From the NCBI GenBank assembly GCA_965200235.1, contig OZ241339.1:682001-746000 (forward strand): a stretch of 64,000 bases of DNA, in the 5' to 3' direction. Under the pieces are notes generated by a model. That model did not search any database, was not told where the DNA came from, and worked only from the letters and a program-made list of their open reading frames with translations. The position numbers and the translations under genes were made by a program. Shown here piece by piece: positions 43,486 to 53,007 of this stretch (within the stretch, counting starts at the first letter, position 1; each line of letters begins with the position of its first letter). Source of the DNA: Azotimanducus chitobiosivorans (lineage in GTDB: Bacteria > Pseudomonadota > Gammaproteobacteria > Pseudomonadales > Azotimanducaceae).

Positions 43486-43797
43486 GTGAACGAAGACGCG
43501 ACGCTGACGAAAGCAGAAATGGTGAATCGCTTGCACACGGATCTCGGATTCAGCAAGCTTGAGGCGAAGAATTTGACTGAGAGCTTCTTTGAAGAGATCA
43601 GCAAAACGCTTGAAAACGGCGAGGAGGTCAAGATCTCAGGATTTGGCAACTTCGTGCTATGGAACAAGCGTGCGCGCCTCGGACGCAATCCGAAGACAGG
43701 GGTGCCCACGACGATTACCGCACGTCAGGTGGTGACGTTCAAAGCGGGCAAGAAGCTCAGGAACCGAGTTCGCCGAGGGCACAGTGATTCCGCATGA
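43486..43797 (+). CDS. ihfA: Integration host factor alpha subunit
   Basis: The DNA-bending protein is 103 residues from GTG 43486 (MNEDATLTKAEMVNRL), which lines up with E. coli IhfA; the open frame begins earlier. The HU-family signature ISGFGNFVLWNKRARLGRNPKTG with ITARQVVTFKAGKKLRNRV is complete, including the intercalating Pro. Its place after pheT is the classic proteobacterial arrangement. Confidence 0.95.
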   Translation: MNEDATLTKAEMVNRLHTDLGFSKLEAKNLTESFFEEISKTLENGEEVKISGFGNFVLWNKRARLGRNPKTGVPTTITARQVVTFKAGKKLRNRVRRGHSDSA

Positions 43798-43844
43798 CCG
43801 CGTCCATATGTGTCGTCAAGACGACTGACTGGCGATCATAAGCG

Positions 43845-44330
43845 ATGTCTGATCCTGAAGAAATCTATGCAGACTCGCCGAAGGCAGAAAGCAAGCTTGA
43901 GCCGGTTCCTGACAAGCTGTATTTCACGATCGGCGAGGTCAGCAAGCTGTGCGAAGTGCCGGCGCATGTGCTGAGATACTGGGAACGCAAGGTGCCGGAC
44001 CTGTCGCAAGTGTCACGGCGCAACAATCGCCGCTACTATCGACGCGAGGATGTGGTCAAAGCACGGCGCATTCGGGCGCTCATCTATGAGCAGGGCATGA
44101 CCATTCAGGGCGCGGTGCAAGCTCTGAACGCGACTCATGCGGCAAATGCGACCAGCGCGACTGTCGCATCCGATACCGCGGGCAAATCGCGTCGAGAACC
44201 GACACGCGGCGCTATAGGCGCCTTAGAGACCAGCGCAGGCGAGAGTGGCGGACGGGTCCTGCGGGAAGTGTGCGAATCGCTCAAGGAAGTGTCGCGAATG
44301 CTGTCGAAGGGCTTGCGAAGGTCTGATTAA
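43845..44330 (+). CDS. MerR-family transcriptional regulator
   Basis: The 161-residue protein has an N-terminal winged helix (YFTIGEVSKLCEVPAHVLRYWERKVPDLSQVSRRNNRRYYRREDV), a short linker helix and no metal-binding Cys pattern. It is the regulator usually found between ihfA and tRNA-Pro in gammaproteobacteria, with unknown target. The TAA stop is directly followed by the left end of an IS5-like element, so its last codons lie at an insertion site. Confidence 0.92.
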   Translation: MSDPEEIYADSPKAESKLEPVPDKLYFTIGEVSKLCEVPAHVLRYWERKVPDLSQVSRRNNRRYYRREDVVKARRIRALIYEQGMTIQGAVQALNATHAANATSATVASDTAGKSRREPTRGAIGALETSAGESGGRVLREVCESLKEVSRMLSKGLRRSD

Positions 44331-44583
44331 GGAAGGTCTGATCAAGTCTACTTCGCTCAGCGCTTCACTTATTGGCACATCGAAATCGACTCGCTTACAC
44401 TATCGTGACCGAAAAAATCAACGAAATCCCCTCCACAACCACGTGAAGCGCCCTTCGGGAGGCCATCAGGCGTGCGCTGGCTGCGTCATTCCTCATCACG
44501 TGGGGCCTGCCACGCTTCTTCGTCACTCCTTGCCAGCACACGCCTGATGGCCTCTGAGCTTTGCAGACTTAATCAGACCTTCC
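44331..44583. mobile_element. IS5-like MITE (253 bp)
   Basis: Ends GGAAGGTCTGATCAAGTCT (44331-44349) and AGACTTAATCAGACCTTCC (44565-44583) are inverted repeats with one mismatch. They resemble IS5 termini. TTAA on the left and CTAA on the right fit the YTAR target of that group. Inside is a second inverted pair: GGCCATCAGGCGTG near 44462 and CACGCCTGATGGCC-like near 44539. There is no transposase. It fills most of the 339-bp gap between the MerR gene and tRNA-Pro. Confidence 0.8.
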
Positions 44584-44669
44584 CTAAGTCTGTAAAGCTC
44601 CCGAAGAAGACCTCATCAAGCCTTGCCTTTCGCTCGCGCGCTCACTGCGGGTAGAATAGGACGCTCAAT

Positions 44670-44746
44670 CGGGACGTAGCGCAGTCTGGTAGCGCACCAC
44701 ACTGGGGGTGTGGTGGTCGCAGGTTCAAATCCTGTCGTCCCGACCA
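44670..44746 (+). tRNA. tRNA-Pro (GGG)
   Basis: A complete 77-nt cloverleaf: acceptor CGGGACG/CGTCCCG, D arm AGCGCAGTCTGGTAGCGC, anticodon arm CCACA-CTGGGGG-TGTGG with anticodon GGG, T arm CGCAGGTTCAAATCCTGTC, discriminator A and encoded CCA. uvrC begins 10 nt later. Confidence 0.97.
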
Positions 44747-44756
44747 GAGACGCGCT

Positions 44757-46631
44757 GTGAGTCAAAGCCAAGCCCGCAACAAGAACATAAGCAACGACAA
44801 TCGCCACTTTGAAGCTGACTCGTTTCTGCGCAACGTCAGCACCAAGCCGGGTGTCTACAGGATGCTCGACGGCGATGGCAAGGTGCTCTATGTCGGCAAG
44901 GCGCGCAACCTCAAAAAGCGAGTGGCGAGCTATTTTTCGAACACTCGATTGCCGAGCCGCACGCGCGCCATGGTGCGGCGCGTTTGCGATGTCGAAATCA
45001 CCGTCACCATGAGTGAAACCGAGGCACTGCTATTGGAGCAATCGCTCATCAAGCGTCTGGAGCCTCCCTATAACGTCATTTTTCGCGATAACAAGACCTA
45101 CCCCTTTATCCATGTCTCCAACCACCCCGAATTCCCGCGCCTGAGCTTCTACCGGGGCTCAAGAAAGGTGCCGGGTCAGTTCTTCGGGCCGTTCCCAAGC
45201 GCGCGCGCCGCTCGCCAGAGCCTGACCATTCTGCAGCGCCTGTTTACGCTGCGCACCTGCGAGGACAGTTTTTTCGAGCATCGCACGCGGCCGTGTCTTG
45301 AGCATCAGATCAAGCGCTGCAGCGCACCGTGCGTCGGCAAGATCGACGCCAAATCCTATGCCGAAGACACGGCTCAGGCGGTGATGTTCCTTGAAGGTCG
45401 GAATCGCGCCGTGCTCGACGAATTCACCGATGCCATGCATCAGGCGTCGCAGCGTCTCGACTATGAGACGGCCGCGCGCAGGCGCGACCAGATTGCCGCG
45501 CTGCAGCAGATTCAGGAGCAGCAAGGTGTGTACACGAGCGACGGCGACCTTGATGTGCTCGCCGCGCGCACCGAGCATGGCATCGCGTGCGTACACGGCG
45601 TCTTCGTTCGCGGCGGATTGCTGATCGGGCAGAAGACTTGGTTTCCGCGCGATGCGCTTGATCAGACCAACGAGCAGATGCTTGAGACCTTCGCCGCGCA
45701 GTACTATCTCGGCGGCGCTGGCATGGACATCCCGCAGCTCATTATTACCGAGCATGAACTCGAAAGCGGTGCTCTCCTCGCTGATGTGCTGAGCGACCAA
45801 GCGAACAAGAAGGTGCGATTCACCAGCCGTGTGCGCGGACGCCGGCGTCGCTGGCTCGAACAGGCCGCCGAGAACGCCGCCGCCCAGCTCAAGCAGCGCC
45901 TGTCGCGCAAGCAAACCCTTGTTGAACGCATCCTAGCGCTCCAGGACGCGCTCGGGCTCGACGCGCTGCCGGACCGGCTCGAATGCTTCGATATCAGCCA
46001 TGCGTCAGGCGAAGCCACGGTTGCAAGCTGCGTGGTGTTCGATGGCAACGGGCCGAAGAAGTCTGACTACCGGCGCTTCAACATAGAAGGCGTGAAAGAG
46101 GGCGATGACTATGGTGCTTTGCGGCAAGCGCTGACGCGACGTTTCGCGAAGCTTGCGCGCGGCGAAGGGCAGATGCCCGGTATTCTTGTGATCGACGGCG
46201 GCCCGCGTCAGGTCGATGTCGCGGTGCAGGTGCTCGCCGAATATGGCTTGACGTGCGACGAAGGCGGTATTGTGATCATCGGCATCTCTAAAGGTCCCGG
46301 CCGCAAAGCCGGGCTTGAGTCCTTCACGCTCGGTAGCGGAGCTGCGCTGCCTCTCGATCCGCATAATCCGGCGATGCACCTGCTGCAGCACATTCGCGAC
46401 GAGGCGCATCGGTTCGCGCTCCACGGGCACCGGCAGCGCCGACAAAAGGTGCGCCGCGAATCTGTGCTCGATATGATTGCGGGCGTTGGCAGCGCGCGCA
46501 AGCGCAGCCTGTTGCAGCATTTCGGCAGTCTCGCGTCGCTCAAGGGCGCGAGCGTCGAGGAGGTCGCCAAGGTGCAGGGCATCAGCCAGTCGCTCGCGGC
46601 GCACATCCGAGAGCAGCTGGAATCCGCGTAA
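44757..46631 (+). CDS. uvrC: Excinuclease ABC subunit C
   Basis: The 624-residue subunit makes the two incisions in nucleotide excision repair. A GIY-YIG domain (PGVYRMLDGDGKVLYVGKARNLKKRVASYF), a Cys-rich region, UVR motif (AARRRDQIAALQQIQEQ), an RNase H-like endonuclease half (ECFDISHASGEATVASCVVFDG) and C-terminal HhH motifs are present. The start is GTG 44757, 10 nt after the tRNA-Pro CCA, so the tRNA and uvrC probably share a transcript. Confidence 0.96.
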   Translation: MSQSQARNKNISNDNRHFEADSFLRNVSTKPGVYRMLDGDGKVLYVGKARNLKKRVASYFSNTRLPSRTRAMVRRVCDVEITVTMSETEALLLEQSLIKRLEPPYNVIFRDNKTYPFIHVSNHPEFPRLSFYRGSRKVPGQFFGPFPSARAARQSLTILQRLFTLRTCEDSFFEHRTRPCLEHQIKRCSAPCVGKIDAKSYAEDTAQAVMFLEGRNRAVLDEFTDAMHQASQRLDYETAARRRDQIAALQQIQEQQGVYTSDGDLDVLAARTEHGIACVHGVFVRGGLLIGQKTWFPRDALDQTNEQMLETFAAQYYLGGAGMDIPQLIITEHELESGALLADVLSDQANKKVRFTSRVRGRRRRWLEQAAENAAAQLKQRLSRKQTLVERILALQDALGLDALPDRLECFDISHASGEATVASCVVFDGNGPKKSDYRRFNIEGVKEGDDYGALRQALTRRFAKLARGEGQMPGILVIDGGPRQVDVAVQVLAEYGLTCDEGGIVIIGISKGPGRKAGLESFTLGSGAALPLDPHNPAMHLLQHIRDEAHRFALHGHRQRRQKVRRESVLDMIAGVGSARKRSLLQHFGSLASLKGASVEEVAKVQGISQSLAAHIREQLESA

Positions 46632-46661
46632 AACCTTCTGCATGAACTGGCCCGAACTGAT

Positions 46662-47234
46662 ATGAACTTGCCCAATGCATTGTCCCTCACGCGGCTCGCG
46701 GCGGTGCCGCTGCTCGTGCTCGCGTATCTGCTACCGTTCGGGTGGTCCGGGTATCTCGCGGCGGGCATCTTTACGCTCGCGTCCTTCACTGACCTGCTTG
46801 ACGGGTATCTTGCGCGCAAGCTCGGTCAGGAAAGCTCGCTCGGTGCGTTTCTTGATCCGGTCGCCGACAAGGTGCTGACCAGCATCGCCTTGGTGCTCTT
46901 GGTCGGTGGGTACGACACACTTTTGATGACGCTGCCCGGCATCATCATCATTGGGCGAGAAGTCTTGGTGAGCGCGCTGCGCGAATGGATGGCGGAGATG
47001 AATCGGCGCGGTATTGTCCGCGTCTCGGTGCTCGGCAAAGTGAAAACCGGCATGCAGATGCTCGCTATCATCATTCTTTTGTTCGCCGAGCCTCGGCTCG
47101 ATCAGACGCTGGCGTTGATCGGCTACGGCCTGCTGGTCGTGTCGGTGGTCTTGACCCTGTGGTCACTGCAGCAATATCTGCGCGCCGCGTGGCCAACGCT
47201 GGTGTCGGAGCGCGTCACGCGCGCTTCAGAGTGA
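46662..47234 (+). CDS. pgsA: CDP-diacylglycerol-glycerol-3-phosphate 3-phosphatidyltransferase
   Basis: The 190-residue membrane enzyme makes phosphatidylglycerol phosphate. It has the alcohol-phosphatidyltransferase signature DLLDGYLARKLGQESSLGAFLDPVADK, with the Asp ligands for the metal pair, and about five membrane helices. It follows uvrC as in many gammaproteobacteria and converges with ribD, overlapping it by 20 nt. Confidence 0.96.
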   Translation: MNLPNALSLTRLAAVPLLVLAYLLPFGWSGYLAAGIFTLASFTDLLDGYLARKLGQESSLGAFLDPVADKVLTSIALVLLVGGYDTLLMTLPGIIIIGREVLVSALREWMAEMNRRGIVRVSVLGKVKTGMQMLAIIILLFAEPRLDQTLALIGYGLLVVSVVLTLWSLQQYLRAAWPTLVSERVTRASE

Positions 47235-48315
47235 CACGTATGTCCTGACCAGATTGACGAACATCCGTGACATGACCGCGAATCGCGTCTGACATGCGTT
47301 CGATTGAAATATCGGCAAGCGCACGTGCGCTTGAGCCAAGAAACATAGGCGCAATGTAGACAATCGCCTCGCTCCATAGGCCGGATTCGATGAAGCGTCC
47401 GGTGAGCGTGCTGCCCGCTTCTACGAGCACTTCATTGCAACCGCGCGTGGCGAGCGCATTGAGTAGCCTTGTCAAGCATACGGTGTCATGCCCTTCACCT
47501 AGGTTCAAGACTTCCACGCCGCGTTCGCGCCATGTCGTCGCCGTTTCTTCATCAAGCTCGCCTGCTGCGATCACGCATGTCGCCGGGTCTTCGAATACCA
47601 AGGCGTCCGGCGACATGTCCCCTGTAGAAGAGACCACTACTCGAAGCGGTTGACGCACAGTGCCGTCGAACACGTAGCGCGTATCGCGCACAGTGAGGCG
47701 CGGATTGTCGCATCGAACCGAGCCGGCGCCAGTGATCACCGCGCAGCTTCGCGCTCGCCAATACTGCACATCCTTGCGCGACGATTCGCCGCTGATCCAT
47801 TGGCTCTCGCCGCTCGCCATGGCGCTTCTGCCGTCCATCGACACGGCCATCTTGATGCGCACGAAAGGCCGTTGATGCTGTATCCGATGCAGGTAGCCTT
47901 GATTGAGCGCCATTGCCGCGGGAATTCGCGCATTGACCACAGAGATGCCGGCGTCGCGCAGGCGCTTCAGTCCGCGCCCTTTCATTCTTGGGTCTGGGTC
48001 CACGAGCGCGCTGACGACGCGGGTGATGCCAGCCTCAATCAACGCTTCTGCACAGGGGCCTGTGCGCCCGTGCGCGCAGCAGGGCTCCAGGCTGACATAG
48101 GCGCATGCCCCTTGCGTCTCTTGTCCTGCTTCTTCGATGGCGAAGATTTCGGCGTGCGGGGCGCCAGCGCGCATATGGGCGCCGCGGCCGATGACGCGAC
48201 CGTCCTTGACGAGCACGCAGCCGACCCGTGGATTTGGGGTTGTCGTGTAGAGGCCTTGGCGTGCGAGATCAATAGCCGCCGCGAGATAGGCTTTATCGAC
48301 TTCCGAGAGCGCCAA
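47215..48315 (-). CDS. ribD: Bifunctional riboflavin deaminase-reductase RibD
   Basis: The 366-residue enzyme covers two steps of riboflavin synthesis. The N-terminal deaminase domain has HAEIFAIEEAG and EPCCAHGRTGPC as zinc ligands. The C-terminal NADPH reductase has IKMAVSMDGRSAMASGESQWIS and NEVLVEAGSTLTGRFIE. It follows nrdR after 33 nt on the same strand, the common nrdR-ribD pairing. Confidence 0.96.
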   Translation of the reverse strand: MALSEVDKAYLAAAIDLARQGLYTTTPNPRVGCVLVKDGRVIGRGAHMRAGAPHAEIFAIEEAGQETQGACAYVSLEPCCAHGRTGPCAEALIEAGITRVVSALVDPDPRMKGRGLKRLRDAGISVVNARIPAAMALNQGYLHRIQHQRPFVRIKMAVSMDGRSAMASGESQWISGESSRKDVQYWRARSCAVITGAGSVRCDNPRLTVRDTRYVFDGTVRQPLRVVVSSTGDMSPDALVFEDPATCVIAAGELDEETATTWRERGVEVLNLGEGHDTVCLTRLLNALATRGCNEVLVEAGSTLTGRFIESGLWSEAIVYIAPMFLGSSARALADISIERMSDAIRGHVTDVRQSGQDIRVTLKRA

Positions 48316-48348
48316 TGCGGAGGGGGTCGGGTAGGATGCTCTGCGCGG

Positions 48349-48807
48349 TCAAGATTGCCCGACATCCAGCTGCCGGATCTCTTCTTGAAAGTCGCTGACA
48401 TCTTGGAAATTACGATACACAGAGGCGAATCGCACGTACGCCACGCTGTCCAGCGCTTTGAGCATTTGCATGATCATTTCGCCGAGCTCGCGCGATTCAA
48501 TCTCACGTTCTCCGCTCTTGCGAATCTGATCCATGACGTTTTGCAGGAGCTCGCGGCGCTGCTCTTCTGAGACAGGTCGTTTCTCAAGGGCGCGCGCTAT
48601 GCCAGCCATGAATTTGGTTTCGTCGAAAGGTTCGCTGCAGCCGTCGCGTTTGCGCACCCGTGGCATGGTGAGCGATGCCGTCTCATAGGAGGTGAAGCGG
48701 TTGCCGCACTTGGCGCATTCGCGTCGCCTGCGCACTTCGGCGCCCTTCGCGACGAGCCGCGAATCAATGACGCGCGTGTCTTCAGATTCGCAGAAAGGGC
48801 AATGCAT
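48349..48807 (-). CDS. nrdR: Transcriptional repressor NrdR
   Basis: A 152-residue zinc-ribbon (MHCPFCESEDTRVIDSR...RRRECAKCGNRFTSYE) plus ATP-cone protein (VRKRDGCSEPFDETKFMAGIARALEKR). It represses ribonucleotide reductase genes in response to bound nucleotides. It is downstream of glyA and upstream of ribD in one leftward run. Confidence 0.97.
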   Translation of the reverse strand: MHCPFCESEDTRVIDSRLVAKGAEVRRRRECAKCGNRFTSYETASLTMPRVRKRDGCSEPFDETKFMAGIARALEKRPVSEEQRRELLQNVMDQIRKSGEREIESRELGEMIMQMLKALDSVAYVRFASVYRNFQDVSDFQEEIRQLDVGQS

Positions 48808-48851
48808 GTCACAGCTCCGTCACATCCATTGCCAGAGCTGTTTTCAAGGCG

Positions 48852-50141
48852 TCAGGCGGCACACGCTTGGAGGTCTGTCGCTGCATGGGCGCCGTCATAC
48901 ACGGGGAACGTGCGGCACAGTCCCGTCACCTTGGCGGCAACGCTCGCGCACATGTTGTCGTTGCCCAAATCTTCAAGTACGTCGCACATCCAGCTGGCGA
49001 TGAGGCGCGCTTCGCTTGTCCCCATGCCGCGGCGGGTCATGGCTGGCGTGCCGATGCGTAGGCCGCTCGTGACGAACGGGCTGCGCTGCTCGCCGGGCAC
49101 TGTGTTTTTGTTCACAGTGATGCGCGCACGCTCAAGCGCGGCATCGGCGGCCTTGCCGGTGATGTCCTTGTCACTGAGGTCAACGAGGAATAGGTGGCTG
49201 TCGGTGCCGCCGCTGACGATCTTGTAACCACGCTCGTGGAAGACAGACGCCATCGCCCGGGCATTGTCGATGGTTTGCTGCTGGCGCGCTTTGAAGGCGT
49301 CGCTCATCGCTTCGAGGAAGCAGACGGCTTTGGCGGCGATGGCGTGCATGAGCGGTCCGCCTTGCGAGCCTGGAAACAGCGCCGAGTCGATTTTTTTGGT
49401 GATGTTGGGGTTGTGGCGAGCGAGCACGAGGCCGCCTCTCGGTCCGGCAAGGGTCTTATGCGTGGTCGTCGTCACGACATCGGCGTGCGGCACAGGGTTC
49501 GGATAGACGCCGGCAGCGATCAATCCCGACACATGCGCCATGTCCACCATCAGCAGGGCATCGACATCCTTGGCGATTTCGGCAAACTTGGCCCAGTCCG
49601 CGGTGCGCGAGTAGGCTGAAAAGCCAGCGACAATCATGCGCGGTCGAATCTCGTTCGCGAGCTTCGCAAGCGCATCGTAGGCGATCAGTCCGCTGTTCGG
49701 GTCCACGCCGTAGCTTGCAAACCGATACATGCGCCCCGAGAAATTCACCGACGCGCCATGCGTGAGGTGTCCGCCTTCCTGCAAGTTCATGCCGAGCACG
49801 GCATCGCCCGGCGTGAGAAGCGCGAGATAGACCGCAGCGTTGGCTTGCGACCCGGAATGCGGCTGCACATTGGCGTAGTCGGCGCCAAACAGCGCCTTGG
49901 CGCGGTCGATAGCGATATCCTCGACGCGATCCACATGTTCGCAGCCACCGTAGTACCTGCGCCCGGGATAGCCTTCCGCGTACTTGTTGGTTAGGACGCT
50001 GCCTTGCGCTTCGAGCACTGCGCGGCTTGCATAGTTTTCAGAGGCGATCAGCTCGAGATGGTCTTCTTGTCGAGCTCGCTCATCGTCAATGATGGCGCTG
50101 ATGGCTGGGTCGGCATCCTGGAGGGCGGGCATGGTCGGCAT
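48852..50141 (-). CDS. glyA: Serine hydroxymethyltransferase
   Basis: The PLP enzyme that converts serine and tetrahydrofolate to glycine and methylene-THF. It is 429 residues from ATG 50141; ATG 50132 is an alternative and the frame is open upstream. Landmarks are ELIASENYASRAVLEAQGSVLTNKYAEGYPGRRYYGG, DMAHVSGLIAAGVYPNP and the PLP-lysine motif VVTTTTHKTLAGPRGG. The C-terminus, after WMCDVLEDLG, is of normal length. Confidence 0.97.
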   Translation of the reverse strand: MPTMPALQDADPAISAIIDDERARQEDHLELIASENYASRAVLEAQGSVLTNKYAEGYPGRRYYGGCEHVDRVEDIAIDRAKALFGADYANVQPHSGSQANAAVYLALLTPGDAVLGMNLQEGGHLTHGASVNFSGRMYRFASYGVDPNSGLIAYDALAKLANEIRPRMIVAGFSAYSRTADWAKFAEIAKDVDALLMVDMAHVSGLIAAGVYPNPVPHADVVTTTTHKTLAGPRGGLVLARHNPNITKKIDSALFPGSQGGPLMHAIAAKAVCFLEAMSDAFKARQQQTIDNARAMASVFHERGYKIVSGGTDSHLFLVDLSDKDITGKAADAALERARITVNKNTVPGEQRSPFVTSGLRIGTPAMTRRGMGTSEARLIASWMCDVLEDLGNDNMCASVAAKVTGLCRTFPVYDGAHAATDLQACAA

Positions 50142-50227
50142 GGAGTGTGAAGAACCTCTCGCTGAAATTGGAAGAGTCGTGTGGCACGCGAGTCGCAAGC
50201 TCGCTACATTATACCCTCTCGCATTCG

Positions 50228-51607
50228 TTACACTTCGGCGAGGCGATCAATTGCGTCTTTGAGCGAAGCGACGCTGTGCAGCGCCATGCCGCCAATCGAC
50301 TTCGAGCCTCGTGGCATGTTCGCCTGCGGTAAAAGCGCCGCGCGAAAACCTTGCTTGGCGGCTTCCTGCAATCGCTCTTGGCCGTTGGCGACGGCTCGCA
50401 CTTCGCCAGTGAGCCCGACCTCGCCGAAGGCGATCAATCCGCTCGGCAGCGGCTTGTCGCGAAAACTCGAAAGCACCGCGAGAATGAGCGCGAGGTCCGC
50501 GCCGGTTTCATTGATGCGCACGCCGCCGACAAGATTGACGAAGACGTCTTGCGCGACGAGCGAGACGCCGCCGTGCCGATGCAGCACCGCAAGCTGCATG
50601 GAGAGGCGCTGCGGGTCGAGACCGAGCGCGATTCTGCGCGGATAACTGCCTTGAATGTCATCGACGAGCGCCTGTATTTCCACGAGGATGGGGCGCGTGC
50701 CCTCCCACAGCACGGTGATGAGACTGCCGGGGGAGACGGTATCGCTTCGCTGCAGGAAGATCGCCGACGGGTTGGCAACGCCGCGCATGCCGCGTTCGGT
50801 CATGGCGAACACGCCGAGCTCGTTGACGGCGCCAAACCGGTTCTTCACACCGCGCAACAGCCGAAAGCGTCCGCCCGCTGGCGATTCGAGCATCATCGAG
50901 CAGTCGATGATGTGCTCAAGCACTTTTGGGCCCGCCAGATTGCCTTCCTTGGTGACGTGTCCGACGAGCATGAAGGCCGTGCTCGAACGCTTGGCGAGCG
51001 CCGTGAACAAGGCTGCGGCTTCACGCACCTGCGAGACGCTGCCCGGCGTGCCCTCGACCGATTCAAGGCGCATCACCTGCACGGAATCGATGATGACGAG
51101 CTTAGCGGCAAGCGTTTCGATGAGCGATGCCACGCGCTCGGCGACGACTTCCGAAGCGACGCGTAGCTGGTCGGCGTTGAGTTCGAGGCGTTTGGCGCGC
51201 GCCGCGAGCTGTTCGAGCGATTCTTCGCCAGTGACGTAAAGCACGCTGCGGCCTTCTCGGCAGAGCGACACCGCGACCTGCAAGAGCAGGGTGCTTTTGC
51301 CAGCACCCGGGTCGCCACCGATCAGGCTCACCGAGCCGGGCACGACGCCGCCGCCGAGCACCCGATCAAACTCGGCAATGCCCGACGCGAACCTCGGTGC
51401 CTCGGAGATATCGACTTCGGAGAGCTTGCGCACTTCGGCCTTGCTGCCCGCATAGCCAATGCGCGCTGAGCCGTGCGCGCCCTTCACGCTGCCGAGGCGT
51501 ACTTCCTTCAGGCTGTTCCACTCGCCGCATACCGCGCACTGCCCTTGCCATTTGGGGTGCTCTGCGCCGCAGACCTCGCAGACATAGGCTTTCTTTGCGG
51601 CTGGCAT
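50228..51607 (-). CDS. radA: DNA repair protein RadA
   Basis: The 459-residue RecA-like branch-migration helicase has an N-terminal zinc finger (YVCEVCGAEHPKWQGQCAVCGEWNSL), Walker A GGDPGAGKSTLLLQ, the RadA-specific KNRFG motif and a Lon-protease-like C-terminal domain (GLTGEVRAVANGQERLQEAAKQGF). The start is ATG 51607, 16 nt after dnaB; the frame is open further upstream inside dnaB. Confidence 0.97.
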   Translation of the reverse strand: MPAAKKAYVCEVCGAEHPKWQGQCAVCGEWNSLKEVRLGSVKGAHGSARIGYAGSKAEVRKLSEVDISEAPRFASGIAEFDRVLGGGVVPGSVSLIGGDPGAGKSTLLLQVAVSLCREGRSVLYVTGEESLEQLAARAKRLELNADQLRVASEVVAERVASLIETLAAKLVIIDSVQVMRLESVEGTPGSVSQVREAAALFTALAKRSSTAFMLVGHVTKEGNLAGPKVLEHIIDCSMMLESPAGGRFRLLRGVKNRFGAVNELGVFAMTERGMRGVANPSAIFLQRSDTVSPGSLITVLWEGTRPILVEIQALVDDIQGSYPRRIALGLDPQRLSMQLAVLHRHGGVSLVAQDVFVNLVGGVRINETGADLALILAVLSSFRDKPLPSGLIAFGEVGLTGEVRAVANGQERLQEAAKQGFRAALLPQANMPRGSKSIGGMALHSVASLKDAIDRLAEV

Positions 51608-51623
51608 GGCGAGGTGCGGACGC

Positions 51624-52997
51624 TTAGTATTGCGCCTCGACGGCGCTGGCAGCTTCTTCGTAGTCGCCGCGCTCCAACGGCACAAAGCGGCCGATCGCCC
51701 GCTGAAATTCAAGCGTGATGGCGCCGGTGGCGCCCGTCCTGTGCTTGCCGATGATGAGCTGCGTTTCTCCGAACTCATCGCCGCCATCGTCTTGATCGAC
51801 CTTGTCGTGATGCACGAACAAGATCAGGTCGGCGTCCTGCTCGATGGCGCCGGAATCGCGCAAATCCGCCATCCGCGGCTTCCTGTCGGTGCGGCTCTCA
51901 AGTGCGCGATTGAGCTGCGACAGGGCGATCACCGGCACCTTCAGTTCTTTGGCGAGCGCTTTCAGCGCACCGGAGAACTCAGCGACCTCATTGACGCGCT
52001 GCTCATGCCGGCGTTCAGAACGCATGAGCTGCAAGTAATCGACAACGATCAGGTCGAGCTTGGTGGTGCTCGCGACGCGGCGGGCGCGGTTGCGAATCTC
52101 CTGCGAGCTGAGCGCGCCTGTATCGTCAATGTAGAGCGCTTGGCTGCGCAGCAGATTGACGGCGCTTGTCAGGTCGTCCCACTCTGTACCGCGCATGCGG
52201 TCTTTTCGCAAGCGCTTCGAGTCGATGCGCGAGAGCGATGAGAGCAGCTTCGTCAACAGCTCGTCGGCGGACATTTCCATCGAGAAGAACAGCACGGCGC
52301 CCTTGTCCTCGCGCGCCTGCATGATGATCTTTTCGACAAAATTGAGCGACATGGTGGTTTTGCCAGACCCTGGGCGGCCAGCGAGAATGATGAGGTTCTC
52401 GGGCTTGAAACCATCGGTGATCCGATCAAGGTCGGGAATGCCGGTGGTGAGACCTTGGCCGAGGCCTTCTTCCTTGCCGATGCGCTGATAAAGGTCGTTG
52501 ACCATGCTGAAAATGATGCGCGGGCCTGCACCTCGTTCTTGCCCTTGCTGAATTTCGTAGATCTCATGCTGTGCACGGTCAAGGAGTTCGGCGCTGCCCT
52601 TGCTGGTGTCGGCGGCGAAGTCCGCGATGTGTCGCGCTGCGGCCATGAGCCGGCGCCGTACCGAATGCTCTGCGACGACCTTGGCGTAGGCAAGCAGGTT
52701 GGCGCTGCCGGTGACCGCCCAGTAGAGCTCTTCCAGATAGTCAATGCCGCCAGCCTTATCGAGCCGCTCCGATTGCTCAAGTGCTTCCTTGACGAGCACT
52801 GGGTCGAACGGCTGACTGGCGTCGGCAAGGCTTTTGATCGCCTCGAAAATGAGTTGATGCGCGGGCAGATGGAAGTCGCCCGCGAAAATCTGTTCGGAGA
52901 CATCGAGCCACGCCCTGTTGTCCTGCATCAGCCCACCGAGGAGGCTTTGCTCGGATTCCTTTGAAAAAGGCAGCGGTTTGCGCTGTGAATCTTCCAA
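51624..52997 (-). CDS. dnaB: Replicative DNA helicase DnaB
   Basis: The 457-residue hexameric helicase has the N-terminal primase-binding domain (EQSLLGGLMQDNRAW), and the RecA-like domain with ILAGRPGSGKTTMSLN, SMEMSADELLTKL, LIVVDYLQLM and the arginine-finger region GAIEQDADLILFVHH. The start must be TTG 52997, since the next in-frame candidate lies inside the conserved domain. No intein is seen. It is the first gene of dnaB-radA. Confidence 0.96.
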   Translation of the reverse strand: MEDSQRKPLPFSKESEQSLLGGLMQDNRAWLDVSEQIFAGDFHLPAHQLIFEAIKSLADASQPFDPVLVKEALEQSERLDKAGGIDYLEELYWAVTGSANLLAYAKVVAEHSVRRRLMAAARHIADFAADTSKGSAELLDRAQHEIYEIQQGQERGAGPRIIFSMVNDLYQRIGKEEGLGQGLTTGIPDLDRITDGFKPENLIILAGRPGSGKTTMSLNFVEKIIMQAREDKGAVLFFSMEMSADELLTKLLSSLSRIDSKRLRKDRMRGTEWDDLTSAVNLLRSQALYIDDTGALSSQEIRNRARRVASTTKLDLIVVDYLQLMRSERRHEQRVNEVAEFSGALKALAKELKVPVIALSQLNRALESRTDRKPRMADLRDSGAIEQDADLILFVHHDKVDQDDGGDEFGETQLIIGKHRTGATGAITLEFQRAIGRFVPLERGDYEEAASAVEAQY

Positions 52998-53007
52998 TGT
53001 ACGGCAT

